Notes: generated by a model from the letters alone, not told the origin. Shown: positions 47,374 through 64,000, counted from the first letter of the stretch. The stretch: 64,000 nt of DNA from Druceiella hillmani (GCA_039881145.1 JAYKKI010000015.1:26868001-26932000); one strand, 5' to 3'. Numbers and translations are program-made.

Positions 47374-49870
47374 AGTGGTTGAAAAGTGTAGGTATATCAA
47401 ATAAAAAACAGGTGAATTAAGTGTATCTTATTAAAATAGAAATAAAGTACAAATACTTTATACATTTCTATAAAAACTATTTATTGAGTGATTACATGTA
47501 AACCTTTTTTCCAATGTTAAGTACGTTACATCCTCATACTGTATCGCGGTATGATTAATTGAAAAAAAATTAACTGGTTTTATTTAAAGTTAGGATTATC
47601 AATTATTAGATATATCAACCTCTTTATCTTCACCCACAAAACGTCAATTCAAAGTACCAAAAAGAGTAGATTAATGAAAAAAATGCTATCGACAAGTAGT
47701 AAAATAAGAAAAATTGAAGAATTGCTTGCAAAAAACACCAAAATGTCATGGAATTCCGTAGAAGAGCTACTTAGTAAAAAAGTAAAAGTAAATAGAACAC
47801 AGCACGAATTATCCGAAGATGAGTAGAAACGCGAGCTAGAGAAAATAAAGAAAAACCTGTTAAAAAAAATAATTTTATGACAAGTGGCTTTCGGAACCTG
47901 AATTTAAAGAATGGCTTAAAAAAATACCGTGATTAAAGAGGATGACTTGCGACCTATACAGCCTGTAATACCAATTTACGTCCACACAAAAGTGATTTGA
48001 TTAGACATTTGAAGTCAAATCGTCATATAAAATTTATGATACAAGTAGCGATGTCAATTAAGTAAGTGATTTAATGAAAAGTACTGACACTGGTAAAGTA
48101 GAAGAGCAGAAATTAAATTGACGTGCCTCTTGGCAACTAATAACTTACCGTTCATATTCATGGATACATTGGGATCGCTCTGTGCTGACATTTTTCCTGA
48201 CTCTAAAATAGCAAAAAATGTAAGTCTTCATAGACCAAAAGCCACAAAAATCATGAAGAATGTCATTAAGATCAGTAAATGACTGAAGAAATTGCAAACT
48301 TAATTTAAAAAACCTGGAAATTTCTTTGCTATGATTATGGATGAAAAAATCATAGCTCAAAAACAATGCGCTTTTACCATCATTGCATTTAATAATGGCA
48401 CAAAAGTAGTTTCTACACATTGTTTGATATGGTAGAAATATTTTCCAGCACAGCTACTGCACTCTATGATTGCCTTTTGGAGCTAATAAATACGAAGGGC
48501 TGTTACTAGTTTAGTTTCCTTTCCATCAGATACCGCAGGTGGGAGAATATCATTCAGTTTTTACTAAATTAAAACGGAAAATTCCTCATATTGCATATGT
48601 CAAATGCTCCTGCCATATGCTTAACTTATCAGCTTCATGTCTGGAACTTCAAGGTATGTGGAAGATCTCTTACGCAACATGGGATTGCATTGTAGTAGAA
48701 GTTATGAAAGACAGTTAAAGTTTAAAGATTTTTCCAGATTCAGATTCACAAAATGTTAACAATTTCTCACACAGCTGGCTATCTTTGAAAGCATGTGTCG
48801 ACAACGTATTAAAGAAATATCAAACTCTAAAAGCGGATTTCAGTATAGTTGTCTTTGAGAACCTATCAAAAACGACGTAAGAAATGCTTATTTCACTTGA
48901 AAATAAATACACATTTATATATTTAGAATTTATGTCCTACGTTCTGGATTAAAATCCAATATAATATCTCAATCTTAAGTACCTTTATTACATAAACTAA
49001 AACCTGAAGTTAAAAAAAATTTTAAAGACGATTAGTTCAAACTATTTGCAAATTTTCTATGTGCGTTCAAATTCCAGTATATTATTGATTACCTTCCAAG
49101 ACTCAAAAAATAAATAATGTGTGCTATTTCAAGAAATATACTTAGGTGTAAACGCAAATGAAAGTATCAGCGTTTTAAAAAATGCAAATGTTTCTGAAGA
49201 TGATTTAAATTCCTATTACAAACCTTGTCTTTCTTTTTACGTGGAATTAAGAGTAGACATTGTAAAGAGATTCTATTTCAACGATTCGTCAGTTAATATT
49301 ATTTCTGTTCTATATCCACTTGAAGCACAGTCTTTTAGCGTAAAGTTATTGCAAAATGTATTTAAACGTTTTCCATTTTAAATCAGTTTGTTCCTCCACA
49401 AGCCCTTGATGCAGAATGGCGCGAACACGCATTAATATATTTTGATGTTTGTTTTTCGGTGTATATTTGTTCAAAAATGTAGAAAAAGGAATTTAAGCAA
49501 AGGATATCTAAAATAGGAAATCTATTAAAGCTCGAGCCTAATAACGATATGCTAAAAGCAAAGATAAACAAAAAATAATTATATATCCCATATAATTTTA
49601 TGTAAAATATATGTATTAAAAGGTGTAATTTCAGTTTCTGCAACAAAGAGATTTACTACGCTGACACATTTTTTCCACATATCTGTGCTTAATTGAGTGA
49701 CTATTGCAAAATCTAATGTTATTGTTAGTATCACTCTAATTTTCTCAATTATATCAAAAATTTTGGAGAAAACAAGCAATTTTTATTTCATTATATCATA
49801 TCGGGAAATAAATCGGAAGGCAGCGCCGAATTTTGGGGACTTAAACCTGGTGCGGCGGGGAACAGAGTGT
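47374..49870 (+). pseudogene. Second hAT-type transposase, heavily decayed
   Basis: Former hAT transposase of a different branch from the one at 24.9 kb. Recognisable pieces in order, across frames: a possible start MEKWLKSVGISNKKQ at 47374 followed by a donor-like GTGAAT; MKKMLSTSSKIRKIEELLAK (47673 on); DKWLSEPEFKEWLKKIP and CNTNLRPHKSDLIRHLKS, a zinc-finger remnant; LLATNNLPFIFMDTLGSLCA and DIFPDSKIAKNVSLHRPKAT (about 48130-48240); FFAMIMDEKIIAQKQCAFTI with the catalytic-type Asp; IPHIAYVKCSCHMLNLSAS; SWLSLKACVDNVLKKYQ; an open piece at 49121-49381; and PPQALDAEWREHALIYF. Stops and frameshifts are frequent. A right-end-like GC-rich segment lies at 49820-49865. Termini and target duplication were not resolved. 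Confidence 0.8.
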
Positions 49871-51303
49871 TTGATCTATATAGGTTTATAGAAGACAAAG
49901 GATCCTACAATAGGCAACGAGGAAAAGTTTAGTGAATATGGTACTTTTGGCTAAAAAGAGGAAGGAGATATCGTTTACAAGCGGTTTGTCCAATTTATGC
50001 TTATGGTTTTACTTACTACCCGAATAAACCTAATTAAATAGAATAAGATAATAAATACGTATATTGTTTATTGCATTTATTACTGAAAACCACTTCAAAA
50101 CTGCCAGTTTGCTTGCAGTAATATTTTAATTCAGATTTGCTCAAATAAGCAAGAAATGTTCAGAAATATTTATATTACTAATTGAAATAACGTTTTATCA
50201 GTAGTCTTAAACTATTTACTTAGATATAAATACGTTAATAAAATTAATTTGACATGTTAATCAGGTACTATAAATATTTCAGTATTGATAAACTAAAAAA
50301 AACTAACAATACTTTCTTGTTATTCACTTTCATGATTCATTCACATCAATATTCATAAATTAATGTTGATTAAGTCCCCAGTTTCATTTTGCCATACTTT
50401 ATTAATTAGTTATATTACATTTAAAACCGCCAGATAGTTAAGCAATATACACCCACCCTCGTTCCTGCATATTATTATATTGTATACCATGTCAGTAAAC
50501 ATGGATGAATGCGACTTTAGAAGCCTGAACAAACAAAATGAATGCATCGGCTGACGGCAGAGCAGCGCAACAATTTTCGCCTTTACGCTTTTCACATTTC
50601 CACACGGGACAAGTTGAGAAATAAGATTGTATTTTTGCTCATTACTTGTTTGATGAATGGAAATGAAATTAAGACTGCCATTAACAGCTTCATATAGAAC
50701 ATATATCACCTAAATACATTCAGGCTACATTTAAAATAAATTAAATTAGGTATTTGATGTCTTTTACGGGATGTTTATATATACACTTTTATTTTAATTG
50801 CAGAAAAGATTCATTTATTTTGAGCATATAAACAATTACAATTGACTTCCGACAGACAAAACATATTATTTATTTTCTATTTCACACAGAAATACAAATG
50901 ATTGAAAAGAGTTAAAACAATCGGAATTAAGTGTGTATCTTGAATTGATTTTCTTTAAAAACGCCGCTTGCCTTCTTTTTTCCTTCATAAATATTATTGT
51001 AGTTCAATTATTCTATTATTATTAAAATTCAGTTAAATTCTTGAGAAAAACTTATTGTGTCATGATTAATTAAGTGTAAACTACTGCTTAAAACGCAACA
51101 ATTTACAGCATAAGTAAATATTTTTTTACAATTTATATATTGTATTTTTCCGTCAATATCTGACAGGATATTATATTTTATTCATGATAACTTCTAAATA
51201 TTTTCTTATTATTTAAAAGTTCATTGTCGTTATTGTAACTTGTAGTCACCTGATCCATTATTCGATTAAATTAGTAGTCGTGACAAATGATACATTTTTT
51301 GCG

Positions 51304-51304
<1 letters not shown>
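49871..51304. other. AT-rich DNA, nothing recognised
   Basis: The minus frame 50410-50709 (99 codons) overlaps a less AT-rich stretch but shows no recognisable motif, start context or splice support. Confidence 0.45.

Positions 51305-51359
<55 letters not shown>
51305..51359. repeat. (AT)n microsatellite
   Basis: Pure AT run of about 27 units. Confidence 0.97.
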
Positions 51360-51361
<2 letters not shown>

Positions 51362-51864
51362 TCTGGCTACGTATTCGTACATAAACATGTATATCTACAG
51401 TTTTAGAAATTTGGATCTTATTTTAAACATTACTGATATACATCGTAAAAAATGTAAAATATAAGAGTTGACAATTGATGCTGATCCAGAAAATTCTGTC
51501 GTAACAGGTTCGGGTAAAAAACAAATCACGATTATTTTGTTGAGCTTCTGTTTTAACTTGATTCGATTTTATATGGCATCGACCTCGGCATAAGTTATTG
51601 TTACAGGATAAACTATAAAAATAATGAATCTGCAATATACGTGTATTACATATTTTCATGTGACGTGTTATAATTTAAATTATAGTAATGATTCAATAAA
51701 CAGTCTTTAATAAATTAATATTAGCTCTCATTGTCTACTTTTGCTTGGTTAATTGAATAACGGATATATAATCTGACATATTTAAAGTATATAAAAATAT
51801 GACTCAAAATATTAGGATTAGCTTTATTAAAAGAATAAATGGCTCATAGTCAAGTAATGTGATC
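51360..51864. other. AT-rich DNA, nothing recognised
   Basis: No feature supported. The minus frame 51423-51659 is probably chance. Confidence 0.45.
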
Positions 51865-52036
51865 GTAGGCGGTCGTTGCGGCAAGTTGGTAATAAAACCG
51901 TAGTTTTCCCCCAGATCCGGCTTCATGATAAAGGACGAGTTTCAAACTTTTACTTTTACGGTGTGCGCAAATGGACGTTGGCTTTGTAAGTGGTTTAGCG
52001 TAAAATGATGTGTTGAACCGTGTGGGAGGAATTTAT
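51865..52036 (+). promoter_or_regulatory. Candidate promoter / 5' untranslated region
   Basis: A CpG-containing segment (GTAGGCGGTCGTTGCGGCAA, later ACGGTGTGCGCAAATGG) leads into TATATGGCGGCGG around the ATG at 52037. That motif fits the YY1/Pho-type sequence often found at translation starts of housekeeping genes. Interpretation rests on composition and position only. Confidence 0.3.
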
Positions 52037-52129
52037 ATGGCGGCGGTTGTCGAGACGGTTTGGAAAGAGATTTATCGACCACGAGTTTTGTCAGCTTATC
52101 AGTTTATGATTTATTTTAGATTATACTGC
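52037..52129 (+). CDS. Candidate first coding exon, unknown protein
   Basis: The ATG at 52037 begins 31 codons, MAAVVETVWKEIYRPRVL then SAYQFMIYFRLYC. The exon ends in phase 0 at a near-consensus donor TGC|GTGAGTATG (GT at 52130). The MAAVVE start on CpG-rich codons is unlike the window's chance frames. The raw frame runs on through the donor into an (AT)n tract (52178-52216), which is better explained as intron. An upstream in-frame ATG lies at 52010. I do not recognise the protein, and no second exon was found. Confidence 0.4.
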
Positions 52130-52174
52130 GTGAGTATGCGTTATTTCAGAAGAGGTAAACGTAAAAGGTGGAAA

Positions 52175-52177
<3 letters not shown>

Positions 52178-52216
<39 letters not shown>
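52178..52216. repeat. (AT)n microsatellite
   Basis: Pure AT run just downstream of the candidate donor at 52130. Confidence 0.97.
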
Positions 52217-52217
<1 letters not shown>

Positions 52218-53369
52218 TCTTTAAAGGCAGAAAGAGTGTGCACATGATGTTTTATGTCATAATTATAAAATCCAAAATATATAAACTAATAGTGGGGAAT
52301 AAATAAAAAATCAATATTCTTGAAAATTGTAGTTTCGTTTCTTCTAATAGATTAAACCATGACATGATATGATAATGTTTAATAAAATATTACAAGGAAA
52401 AAGACGCAGGTTAAGAAGACAAAACATATAAGACTATTGATCGCAATATTAACATATCAAAAAATAACTTTACCGCGATGTTTGGAAATAAGTACTAAAA
52501 ATTTAATACATTTATTAGATGATATTCATTGGCAGCCTACACAATAATCTTTGATCAAGCTACCAGGGTTAGAGCTTTGTTGTATAATAATGCCGTTTGG
52601 TCATATGTAATAATATTGTTTCGAGATTGCTCTTTAACTAATGGAAAATGGTTTGTATAGCCAGATTTTGATATAACATGTATGTATAAATAGATTATTG
52701 ATAACTAGATAGATAATTCCAAGAATATAATTTTACCGTAAGTTTCGATATGTACTTTGAGGAACGGGTTTTACTTTTCCAACTAGATAATGTTAACTTC
52801 AATATTTTCCTCCTACATATAATATTTAATAAAGTGAATCCTCAATAATACGATATAATAAGTGGTATATTTTAAATATAAAAATGTAGTTTAGACAGTC
52901 AAATAAAATAATTTTTATTTTTGTTATCAAGCGTAAATGGAAAAACACAATTCAGCTGTGGTGACAAAGCGCAGAATTGATAAGAATTTTCATTATAAGC
53001 ATCTTCCCACTAATCATATATTTGTATTTTCCGATGAGTCTTATGTTATCAAATTACGATATCAAAACGTCATTGCTTTATTCCTTTCTTCTTCAATTAT
53101 ATTCGTTTCTATCAATATAATAATATTTTATGTGTTAAAAACGAAGCAAAATTTTAATTGTGCTGTTTTAATATGCCCTCATACGGTTACTTTTAAAAAT
53201 ATGTTATTATAATAAAATTAATTGCTTTTTTATATACCCGATATTTCTAATGACACTTGAAAGAAATAAATCATTATGCACTTTACCCTACTTATAGTTA
53301 TACTTTTCAAATTCAACATCCAACTTAAGTATTGAATATATTTGGCGTTAATTTTGTAGAAATTCATTA
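52217..53369. other. AT-rich DNA, nothing recognised
   Basis: The frame at 52937-53212 (91 codons) has a hydrophobic stretch but no signal, domain or splice support. Confidence 0.45.
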
Positions 53370-53595
53370 TTCACAATTAAATGAAACTACATGATGTAGT
53401 ATTATTTCTACTTTCATTAAGCTCTTTACCGCGACCTAGGTTTCGTTCTATTACAACATTATCAGGTGGGTTATTATATCTTTGCTAATAACCCACCTAA
53501 AGATATTGTAATACAACGAAACCTAGATCGTGGTAAAGAACTTAAAGAAAGTAAAAATATTACTGCATCACGAAGTTTTATTTAATTGTAATTCA
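53370..53595. repeat. Complete foldback copy of the hammerhead-bearing repeat
   Basis: The two halves are reverse complements from TTCACAATTAAATGAAACTA on the left to TTTTATTTAATTGTAATTC on the right, with a short central loop near 53472-53490. The left half carries the hammerhead-like module on minus (about 53429-53469), with CTGATAA in place of CTGAAGA. The right half carries it on plus (53493-53533), with CTAAAGA but a perfect CCAC/GTGG stem I. Both cores are mutated, so both are predicted inactive. Overall symmetry is better preserved than in the 27.0 kb copy. Confidence 0.88.
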
Positions 53596-56500
53596 CCCTA
53601 AGAATGATTTGAATAAGTTATTTTGTGTTTATCCACAGTTATATTGATAATATAGACTAATTATATTGATAAATATACAGGCTTATAACACTACGCTTAA
53701 GGTTTTATACTTGACTTTTTTCACACTTTTAAACAGCAAAATTTAAAAATGTTAGTAGGTAAAACTATTAACTAAACATAAAACACTAACTGAAATACTG
53801 TAACTAAAAATAAAATAAAAAGTGAAAATAAAAGCTAAAAATAAAATGAAAACTGGTAGGCTACGTTTTCCGTAACATTTTAATGTCAACTCGAAAAGTT
53901 TCATGAGTAAAAGATCCTAAAAAAGCATTAAAAGGGAAGTGACTTTGTGTGGTGTAAGTATCGTACCTTTTCTTCGTAACCAAACATTTTTTTCTGGAAA
54001 CACTTGTCGGAATGAATGATATGAATGTGAAAAATCTTTATTTTATATAATTAGATTATTCTATGTGTAAATCTAAAATTACCATAAAATTTTACTACCT
54101 ATTTTCATTTTGACCTTAATATTAAATTAAACTTTATTTTTTTAAATTATTAAAATATGTCCTTTAACCTCTGTCTTCATATTAAAGAAAGTAAAATTCA
54201 ACATTTAACGAAACTTTTAGTTGATAATTATTCTTAATTTCTAACGTTCATGATATAACACCGGTTTGGCATGTACTTCATTCACTCATCCATTTCCTGC
54301 TCTTGAAATTTCTGAAGGGAGGTAGTTTTTATGAAATTTATGTAGTGATTGTCAATGACGGAATAATTTTAATACCCTGTATTATAGAAAAGACGTTAAT
54401 TCTTTCCATTTTTTTCTTACAATTTACCTTTATCCGTTCACACAGCCATCATTGTTTTGTAATACAACTAATCACGATTATACATGAGAACGATGTAATG
54501 AAAATATTGTATGTTTCTTCAAAAATGTTGGCACTGTTTATATCAACTATAATTATTTACTTATTTATTAAAACTGAAACATACAATTTTTTACTTTACT
54601 TTCCTACATCAGTCCTTTCAAAATAATTAAAAATTAAAGCGCAAAATATTTGTTCACAACGCTGACTCAATAAGAAAGTTCATGGATAGTAATATCAAAA
54701 ATGCAATAAAACTTTTCAAAACTGAATACGAATAAGTGGATACAGCATAATTTATACACTATTCTAGATATTTTTTTTATTAGAAATAAATATATTTAAA
54801 TGACTAATTTATAATAATCTTGGTACTAAGTCACCAATTAAGCTCGTTTATGAGTTCCGGTATATACTATTTTAAGTCAAATGTTACTTAAGACTTTTTA
54901 ACGATGTCTTTTGGTAGATAGCCTTGTGTCATTCGTCAGAGGAAATCACTGTTACCTTTTTGATCCGTGAATTTGCATCAGGATATTTTTCCTAGTAACT
55001 TTTATAATAGTTGTCTTATAGTAGACAGGGTGTTTAGATAGACTATAATGCATATATATTTAATATGACGCCATCAAACAAATGTAGGTAAATGAAAAAT
55101 ATAATTCGACTTTAATTTCTATTCCGTATTATGAAAACATTATAAGGGATGAAAACATTCAATAAAACTGTCATGTACAGGGATCAAACGGCTTAAACGA
55201 ATTTTGTAATTTCCTAGTCAAAATATTATTAACACATCGAAACAATACAACACTCAGTAGTTGCTTAAAAAGTAAATTCAATATTTGAATTATTCAGATC
55301 ACTAGGTAATTTATTTAAATAACTGGGCCAGATTTATGCAAAACAATATTTAAATAATGGAAGAAGGAATTCTTTGTGGATTTTTATTCGGTGTTGGAGA
55401 AACAAAATCAATTGAATGTGATGGGCGGCCCTAGACCGTGTGGGTCTATATTTTTGTATATTGTGTTGAATTTCATATTTACATTAATATTTTCCACTAT
55501 TACAAGCCTGCTTTAATTGATAGAAGAGACAAAAGGAACGAATAGTTCCCATACAGACATAAATAGTACTAGATCTTGAGGGAGACATAAATGGTTAGCT
55601 TCATTATGTTACAATCATGTAGTGATTACGATCGAGATGAGATAGAAATTGGAAGAAATACTATAATGTTAGAATATCAGAATAGTTTAAAAGTAATTAT
55701 CAAAATCATTACATAACAAAAGAATAAGGAATTTGAATATTAAATAACAGAAAATATGGATTTGGCAAAACCAAAAACAATTTTCCTTAAAATAATCCCC
55801 TCAAAAAATCTAAGTTATACGTCTCATAAGTAACTTTAGTAATGTGTGTTGCTTTTCTCAGCTCTTATTACTTCTTGCAAGTATTTGAGTATCAATAACT
55901 CTTTGCGTGCATTAGTAAGTAATGCGCCCCATAGCATAATCGACCAGCCATATTAGCAAATGTTTCCACCGTAGATCAGATTCTGTTGCGATGGTGTGCC
56001 AACCGTAATTCGTCCTGACAGAGTACGCATGCAATATAACGTTGGCTGAACCTCTGGTAGAAAGGAAACACTAGATGCAATGGGACTAGCCAGGCTCTAG
56101 TTGTATCTAGTGGGATCGTTTAAAATTGAATGTATAGGAAAATCTTGCAAATATATATCCAAAAAATAACCAAATAAATAAGAAAGAAGAGTGAGTGGTT
56201 AACATTGCCTGTGAACGCATTTTGGGGGACCTATCGATATATTAAAAAAATAGTGGGTCATTTTGCTGAAATAAAAATAATTTGTTATCTTAAAATAATT
56301 TGTTATTTATATCCATCGTGTATCGTTATATAGTATTATTATCCACCGTGTATTATGATCGTATTTATATACCATTGTGCTAACGGCAAACTCACGTTCA
56401 GGCTCACGTGCAAGTCAGCATGCGAAATGTTTTATTCGAAAAGTTAATAACGTAGATTTTTCTGAATATCGAAACCAGATATTTGCTATTGGATTTTGAA

Positions 56501-59500
56501 ACGATACATTTACTGAAATTTTCTAAAAACGCATAATAACTTTTCGGTATTAGGATGGGTTTCCATGGTGTCATTTATTTTTCCTAGGTATTAATAATCA
56601 CCAGGGAGCTCACCATGAAAAGAGACTTATGCAATCTATGTACAAGTTTTATTTAATCTATATGAAGTTTTTACCCGTATAATCCACACAAAGTTCTGTT
56701 TAAGACCTCGAAATAAACTGCTTGAATAATAATGTTAATTTCTTTATGGTGGAGCCCCTACAAGTTAACGAAAACTTCATGTATACACATTGATAAGCGG
56801 CAATAAACATCATATGTTTCATTCGCTTAAATGGATTATGTCCTAAGTGTTATAATATAAAATTTAAATATAGTTATATGGTTAGACGCGCGCAATTACC
56901 GCATCTTTTATAATAAATAAAAATAATAATGTATTTATCATATCATATTAATAAATAAAACGTTTATTTATAAGTTGCTGCTAAACTTATTTTCTTGATC
57001 GAAGTTTCCTTCGAAAGGCCTTGAAGCGTAGATGTTACAGTATATTTGTACTATATAAAAATAATATGCTTCATTATATTCTCTTTATTGTTAATTTTCT
57101 TTTAAAAACTTAATTTTTTCCGATAAATTTCAACAATCAAGGACGAATTTGACAAAAATATTGGCAAATAAATTATCAACAGAATTTTTAACCTAAAGCA
57201 CTAATTCGAGATACTAGTACCAGGAGAACCTGAGGCTGCAAAATAAGAACTTTGAAGCTAGATCTCTTCAGCTATTTTATTTATTTTGTCCCGTTTTGCT
57301 TATTATATAAAAGTTTCAAATACGTTTAATGTCTGTATTTTTATAGTTGTGACAATCGAACGTATCGTCGTATTCCTGAAATGATATATAACATAAGAGG
57401 GAAATAATAGATTTGTTTTTTTTCAAAACACTTTGAAATTACTTACAGAGGATATTTTTACACTTAAATGACCCATGTACTTTTATTTACAAAGTTTCGA
57501 CAAAACATTATTTGTTCTAAATATTTTAATAGTTAAGAATAAAGGTGCTAAAGTTATTCTTAAAAAAGTAATCTCCTATGTCCAATGTAAAAACACTAAA
57601 TATAATTAAATATATCATTTCCCTAGCATTAAAAACATATTTAAAAAAAAATAATATGGTATTTTACAGAAAATAAAAGCATTATGTTGGAAATTGAAAC
57701 TAAAACTAAATTGGAGAATCGACAGGGAACAGAGCGCATGTGCAACGTACGGAACTTGCTGTACATACAATAGGTACATTAACAGATAGGCCATATTTTA
57801 AAATTACCTATTTGCAGATATACTTGACAATTCTTGCATTGGATCCTCTCAGTATATTCATCTATATTTGTCTGTATTCTTTCACGGTCGGTATTATCAT
57901 ATCGTACTTTTAATTACACCATATTTTTTTGGTGGTGATAGTCTTAGAGCCGTTTCAGAATATTTTAGGTTATTTTTACTTTTCTGATCACCCGAGTCTT
58001 TAATTTTCAACAGTGAGATTGTTGCATGTGATCTGAATTCTATTACGCTATGTATCTGTTTGCTTTTCAAGTTATGTACTCCATAAAGTTACCAAGACAT
58101 TGTCAATGAAATTAAGAAAAAGTGGCCATTGCCAATTTTAATTTCATTATTTGTCTACATCACCTATATATGTGTAGCTTATATTACGAAAAATTTACAA
58201 TCTGCTCTAAAATATTGTAACTAATCCCTTAAATTACGACAAAAGTCAATGAGACTTTTCCATCAATTTGTCTTGTTAATTATTACATATTTCTTATTAT
58301 AAGGGAAAACACTTTTTAATTATTACATATTTCTCAATATAAAGAAGTCATTAAATGAGTGAATATTGTGGATTGAGTCTGATCGACGTTGAAGTTATCC
58401 TTATTTTCTTTTTTCCAATATTTTTTTCGTATACCTGTACGACGGGTGAAATGTTGATAGAGTGGACTAAACTTCTATAACTTTCGATTCTTCGAATTAA
58501 TCCACGAGAATTTTATATGTTGTAACTAGTATTTTCATTTTCTATCTAAGACGTTGTAATCGACATCTACTTTATCTGGAAAATTATTAACGGACGAGTG
58601 GAATACAAGCGGTGTCAATATTTTTTCTAATTTTATGTAATAAACTCTACAATCTCCTCTTTGGACAACGCTTTTCACTTTTATAACACCATAGTAACTG
58701 TTAATGTTTTCTCAATTTATTCAAATAAATATATTATTTTGTTAGAAATTCATATATTTCTTTATTTCACTAAATAATCGAGTAAATATTTGAACTCTTT
58801 TTCCTATCAACTTATCAAAAATATAAACAATGTTGGGCAGTCTCAGCATGGCCTAAACGCAACGTTTCTCGGAACTTTAAGATGGAAAACAGCTTAAAAT
58901 TACCTAATACTTACCCATGAATGAATGATTCTTAGCTGGTGTCTAGTAGAAGCTGATGTTGAGACCAATATGCTGCTGCATGTTCCACTGGTTCGTGAGC
59001 TCTTTCTGTTACTACTTCTCTTCATTTCTTCAGTTATTAGTATTATTTGGATAAAACGATCGCAAATTCAAACTCTAGAAATCTACCGGAGACATTACTT
59101 GGGAAAATTTTAGTTTCTCAAATGGTCCACATTTCTGAATCGTAAATAACGATCTGTAAAATAAGCACCCAAAAAGGCAAATTTTAGTTTCGTTTTTAGG
59201 GTGGAAAGGTTTCTTCCACTTGATACCTTTACCTAAAATATTATTATTACCTAATATCCAAAATGTTATTCCTTAAATTAATATGTGTGCCTGGCTGAAT
59301 ATGTGCATCTGGCTGAATATATCACCACAAATATTCAGGCATAAAATTAAAGGATTTTTTGATATTTTGTAAGACGCAAAACTTACTTTACCCTATTATT
59401 TTAAAACATAATATATGCAAAACTATTTTCACTTTTTTCGATACTGAAACATTTAATAAAGTGTATCTGTGCATTGTTGCAAGGTGTTCTGTGACTGTCG

Positions 59501-60400
59501 ACTTTCTGGCTTATTCAGTCAGTGTTACGTATATTTTCTAGTTCTAATATCAATTATGATAGCGATTATGTAGTAGTTTCGTAGGCAATAATTAACATTT
59601 TCAACGTTAGTATCGTCCGGTGTGAAAATATCTTGAGAAGAGATCAAGGTACTTGGGGATCAGAAGGTTGAAATTATGGATACAACGTAACTTCGCTTTA
59701 CCAAACTTATAGCCAAAGTGAAACCAGCAAATTTATTTGTGTTGTCAAAATTATGCTTCAGTTGTATTTTTTCAGTTGATTGGCATACCATTTTGTCAAT
59801 TTTCATGAGTACTAATTATGTTTTCTTTCTTAATTAGTAAATTTTATAGGAATAAAAACCCATCTACTTATTAAGGCACATGGTGCAAACTTTATATTTA
59901 AAAATGTAATTATTGGCATAGCTTTATTCATGGTATAAACTTATTCACAGTCACAATTTATAATAATTACAAGTGATAACCCTTAGAGGTTATAATAAAA
60001 ATATATTTTACGTTTATATTCAAAACTTTTTTGCTCAATGCGCCTTAGAACATTTCGACGACAAAATGCAAAACTAACAAGAAGCAAAAGAATTTAAATG
60101 GATATAATAGTAATAATATTCTACGTTTTGATATTAATTGATAAAACTATTCTACTTAAAGCTTAATTTTAGTAACAAATTTAGTTTCACAAAATACCAA
60201 AAAAGGTTTTCCTTTGTTTTCTTTTTTTCTATTGCAAACAAATTAATAATGTCGAGTTTAGAATTCCATTATAATTTTGATTCAATTTATGTCATATTTT
60301 AATATGTTTGTGTCACGTCTATGTAACTATTTTATTTTGAAATGTTTTATATCAAAGTTTATACCCTACCTCATATAATTTGGAGAGAAAATATTGTATG
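53596..60400. other. AT-rich DNA, nothing recognised
   Basis: About 6.8 kb without a supportable gene. Short direct duplications occur at 58270-58340 (ATTATTACATATTTCT) and 59290-59320 (CTGGCTGAATAT). The stretch 55920-56110 is less AT-rich but has no readable frame or tRNA-like boxes. The frames at 54303-54626, 58925-59113 and 59359-59541 are hydrophobic chance frames as far as I can tell. Confidence 0.5.

Positions 60401-64000
<3,600 letters not shown>

Noticed and set aside
50410..50709. Minus-strand frame of 99 codons
   Set aside because: Longer than most chance frames, but no domain, start context or splice sites could be supported.

Overview
This window looks like nuclear DNA from an animal, most likely an insect or other arthropod. 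It is strongly AT-rich, carries many long (AT)n microsatellites, and has no dense coding, no rRNA, no recognisable tRNA and no CRISPR. Several dispersed repeats (about 10.55-10.94, 37.17-37.24, 38.37-38.54 and 41.17-41.82 kb) match, from memory, short motifs that recur in insect introns and intergenic DNA. I read it as intergenic or very long intron sequence filled with old transposons. Most long open frames are chance frames in AT-rich or (TA)n DNA and are not annotated.

Layout. 0-5 kb: (AT)n tracts, a large foldback element with two 368-base arms (2376-3412) and a pre-miRNA-like hairpin (3862-3951). 5.16-5.71 kb: a broken coding-like stretch of unknown origin. 6.7-7.4 kb: a composite repeat starting with a hammerhead-ribozyme-like fold. 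8.39-10.36 kb: a pogo/Tigger-like DNA transposon with TA duplications, matching inverted ends, an internally deleted transposase and an out-of-frame PHD-like zinc finger. 16.5-17.3 kb: a complex, homeobox-site-rich segment that may be a conserved enhancer. 18.6-18.83 kb: a possible exon encoding a signal peptide. 19.3-21.0 kb: a broken Transib/RAG1-like transposase in which all three acidic catalytic positions can still be read. 24.56-26.80 kb: a complete but dead hAT (Buster/Charlie-like) element with 8-base target duplications and an internal GC-rich block. 27.0 and 53.4 kb: two more copies of the hammerhead-bearing repeat, in foldback arrangement. 31.4 kb: a 52-base tandem repeat. 32.25-32.6 kb: a CpG-rich island with a donor-like site and a strong composite hairpin. 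36.9-38.2 kb: inverted repeats next to long (AT)n tracts. 41.0 kb: a 32-base Z-DNA-prone tract. 43.0-43.6 kb: a minisatellite with a 111-base higher-order period. 43.7 kb: a possible mariner C-terminal scrap. 47.4-49.9 kb: a second, more decayed hAT transposase. 51.87-52.13 kb: a GC-rich block with a possible first coding exon. 53.6-64 kb: nothing but simple repeats and anonymous AT-rich DNA.

How it fits together. At least four DNA-transposon superfamilies (pogo, Transib, hAT, possibly mariner) and one ribozyme-bearing repeat family sit side by side, all apparently immobile. The three possible host exons or promoters (18.6, 32.3, 52.0 kb) are unlinked candidates. I cannot connect them into a gene from sequence alone.
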